This document shows positions 3,058 through 5,003 of a DNA stretch of 5,003 nt, one piece after another. The notes below the pieces were generated by a model. It was not told the origin of the DNA. It made no database searches and saw only the letters and a list, made by a program, of their open reading frames with translations. Each line of letters opens with the position of its first letter. The first letter of the stretch is position 1. The position numbers and the translations under genes were made by a program. Source of the DNA: an uncultured Acidobacteriota bacterium (GTDB lineage: Bacteria; Acidobacteriota; JAAYUB01); contig CALAMB010000010.1 of the NCBI GenBank assembly GCA_937925645.1, forward strand, positions 1 through 5,003. Reading direction: 5' to 3'.

Positions 3058-5003
3058 ATGAGCAGCAAGTTCACCCTCTCCAAGACATACGAGCCGGCGG
3101 AGATCGAAAAGCCCGTCAACGACATGTGGCTCGCCGCCGGCGCCTTCCACGCCGTGCCCGACGACCGGCCGCGCGACCGCCGCTACGTCATCATGATGCC
3201 GCTGCCCAACGTCACCGGCGCCCTGCACATGGGCCACGCCATGGACAACTCCATGCAGGACGTGCTCATTCGCTGGCACCGGATGCTGGGCGACAACACC
3301 CTGTGGATGCCCGGCACCGATCACGCCGGCATCGCCACGCAGGCGGTGGTGGAAAAGCGGCTGAAGGAGCTCGAGGGGCTTACCCGGCACGACGTGGGCC
3401 GCGAGGGCCTGGTGGGGCGGATCTGGGCCTGGAAGGACCAGTACCAGGCGCGGATCCTGGAGCAGCTCATGCGCATCGGCTGCTCCTGCGACTGGGACCG
3501 CAAGCGCTTCACCATGGACAAGGTCTGCTCCCGGGCCGTCCGCCACACTTTCTTCCGCATGTTCGAAGACGGTCTCATCTTTCGCGGCAAGCGGCTGGTG
3601 AACTGGGACGCGTTCCTGCGCACCAGCATCTCCGACGACGAGGTGTACCACGAGACGGTCCAGGGCCACTTCTGGCACCTGCGCTACCCGGTGATCGACG
3701 CGCAGCCGGGCGAGCCGGATCACGTCGAGGTGGCCACCACCCGGCCCGAGACCATGCTGGGCGACACCGCGGTGGCCGTCCACCCGGAACCCGACGCCGC
3801 GCTTGACGCCGAGATCGTGGCGCTGAACCATGAGCTGGTCGCCGCCCCGGCGCGCGAGCAGGCCGCTCTGCGCGCGCAGATCGAGGCTCTGGAGGAACGC
3901 CGGCGCACCGTGCTGCCCCGCCTGCTGGCGCTCCGCGACATGGCCCGGGCCGGCCGGAAGGTGATGCTTCCCCTCGTGAACCGGCCCATCCCGCTCATCT
4001 GCGACGAGTGGGCCAAACCGAGTCTCGGCTCCGGCTGCGTCAAGATCACCCCGGCCCACGACCCCAACGACTACGATGTCTGGATGCGACACCGCGCGGC
4101 GATCGACATCATCAACATCCTCAACCCCGATGGCACCCTCAACGCCAACGCCGGCCCCTATCAGGGACTGGACCGCTTCATCGCCCGCGAGCACGTGGTG
4201 AACGATCTCAAGGCGCAGGAGCTGCTCGGGGCGGTGGAGGACCGCGAGATCGAGATCGGCCACAGCGACCGGAGCAAGACGCCCATCGAGCCGTACCTGT
4301 CGGACCAGTGGTTCATCCGGATGGGCGACGTGCCCGGCGGCGTGGCCATGGGTCGCGGCACGCCCGGAGCGTTCACGGCGCCCGGCCTGGTGCAGTCGGC
4401 CCTGGACGCGGTGGCCGACGGCCGCGTCCGCTTCCACCCCGAGCGGTTCGTCAAGACCTACTGCGACTGGCTGGGCGAGAAGCGCGACTGGCCCATCAGC
4501 CGGCAGCTCTGGTGGGGACACCGCATCCCCGTCTGGTCGCTCCGGACCACGCTCGGCGCCCTGGCCGCCGCGCTGGCGGAACCGGGATTTGCCGCCGTGC
4601 TGAACCGGCCCGACCTGGCCGCCGTGCGGGCGTTCCTGCCCGAGGCGGAGCGGTCGGTGCGCGTCGGCGCCGCCGCCGACGCGGATGGCCTGACGGGGGC
4701 GCCGACAGCGCCCTGCCTCGTGGACGTGGCCCTGCTCGATGACGACCCGGCGCTCGTCGCCGCCCTCGAGGGTCTCGGCTACCGCCGCGACGAGGACGTG
4801 CTCGACACCTGGTTCTCCTCGTCCATCTGGCCGTTTTCCACGCTCGGCTGGCCCGATCCGGCCACCGCCGACACCGAGGGGGGCGCGCCGCTCGGGGCCG
4901 CCGACGGCCGCACCGACTGCCTCGACTACTACTACCCCGGCTCCTGCCTCGTCACCGCCCGCGACATCATCACCCTGTGGGTGGCGCGGATGGTGATCAT
5001 GGG
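3058..5003 (+). CDS. valS: Valyl-tRNA synthetase, 5' part (cut by window end)
   Basis: The first 648 codons are present without a stop, and the gene runs off the window. ValRS charges tRNA-Val with valine in the cytoplasm and hydrolyses mischarged Thr-tRNA. Visible marks: class I HIGH motif as HMGH (57-60) within PLPNVTGALHMGH; WMPGTDHAGIATQ (83-95); the editing domain with TTRPETMLGDTAVAVHP (227-243) and GSGCVKITPAHDPNDYDVW (324-342); return to the catalytic domain at DWPISRQLWWGHRIPVW (477-493), then EDVLDTWFSSSIWPFSTLGW (579-598). The KMSKS loop and anticodon-binding domain lie beyond the window. Oddities: an insert of roughly 40-45 residues at about 244-300 inside the editing domain, Ala/Leu/Glu/Arg-rich and probably helical or coiled coil; about 85 residues between IPVW and EDVLDTW with no Cys pairs that would suggest a zinc knuckle; and TARDIITLW (633-641) where many ValRS have a TGxDIIFFW-like string. 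It is preceded by its own Shine-Dalgarno and a probable promoter. Confidence 0.96.
   Translation, partial: MSSKFTLSKTYEPAEIEKPVNDMWLAAGAFHAVPDDRPRDRRYVIMMPLPNVTGALHMGHAMDNSMQDVLIRWHRMLGDNTLWMPGTDHAGIATQAVVEKRLKELEGLTRHDVGREGLVGRIWAWKDQYQARILEQLMRIGCSCDWDRKRFTMDKVCSRAVRHTFFRMFEDGLIFRGKRLVNWDAFLRTSISDDEVYHETVQGHFWHLRYPVIDAQPGEPDHVEVATTRPETMLGDTAVAVHPEPDAALDAEIVALNHELVAAPAREQAALRAQIEALEERRRTVLPRLLALRDMARAGRKVMLPLVNRPIPLICDEWAKPSLGSGCVKITPAHDPNDYDVWMRHRAAIDIINILNPDGTLNANAGPYQGLDRFIAREHVVNDLKAQELLGAVEDREIEIGHSDRSKTPIEPYLSDQWFIRMGDVPGGVAMGRGTPGAFTAPGLVQSALDAVADGRVRFHPERFVKTYCDWLGEKRDWPISRQLWWGHRIPVWSLRTTLGALAAALAEPGFAAVLNRPDLAAVRAFLPEAERSVRVGAAADADGLTGAPTAPCLVDVALLDDDPALVAALEGLGYRRDEDVLDTWFSSSIWPFSTLGWPDPATADTEGGAPLGAADGRTDCLDYYYPGSCLVTARDIITLWVARMVIM

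Noticed and set aside
2860..4521. 553-residue open frame on the minus strand opposite valS
   Set aside because: It is antisense to a certain ValRS gene, rich in His, Val, Gly and Ala with no recognisable motif, and begins and ends without supporting signals. It is a GC-driven shadow; its tail simply reads through the repeats.

Overview
The window is high-GC bacterial chromosome: the coding stretches have strongly GC-rich third codon positions, and the intergenic stretches are AT-richer and full of short tandem repeats. It holds five plus-strand genes. Nothing here fixes the taxon. GC content, a ValRS with a long insert in the editing domain and abundant intergenic short repeats would fit an uncultured Acidobacteriota- or Planctomycetota-like bacterium, but that is a low-confidence inference.

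Layout. Positions 1-312 contain a perfect heptamer array (eight copies of ATCAACC), a copy of a dispersed element of about 29 bp, an AT-rich stretch and a possible promoter. Positions 313-2007 look like one operon: a small membrane-anchored protein of unknown function, a plant-type (branch 1) nitrilase with an intact Glu-Lys-Cys triad, and a 69-residue molbindin (Mop/TOBE) whose ATG overlaps the nitrilase stop codon. Positions 2008-2124 carry a 16-bp perfect inverted repeat built from heptamers. Positions 2125-2658 encode a DinB-superfamily protein of the YfiT/BstA (bacillithiol transferase) type. Positions 2659-3057 are a 400-bp non-coding island with five repeat blocks: two oppositely oriented copies of the 29-30 bp element, a ten-copy octamer array (GGTGARTC) and two heptamer arrays. 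From 3058 to the window end runs the first 648 codons of valS, cut off by the window edge before the KMSKS motif.

How the parts relate. The nitrilase and Mop genes are translationally coupled, which suggests linked expression. Why a nitrile-hydrolysing enzyme should be paired with a molybdate-binding protein is not evident. The YfiT/BstA-like gene and valS each have their own ribosome binding site and are separated by repeat-rich spacers, so they are probably separate transcription units.

Most unusual content. Three of the non-coding stretches (the left edge, 2008-2124 and 2659-3057) carry 7-, 8- or 9-bp periodic repeats of several different sequence families. Two of the heptamer families share a TCAAC core, and one 29-30 bp element recurs three times. 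No defence system, CRISPR array, transposase, integrase, tRNA or rRNA was seen. Long minus-strand open frames opposite the genes are GC-driven shadows.
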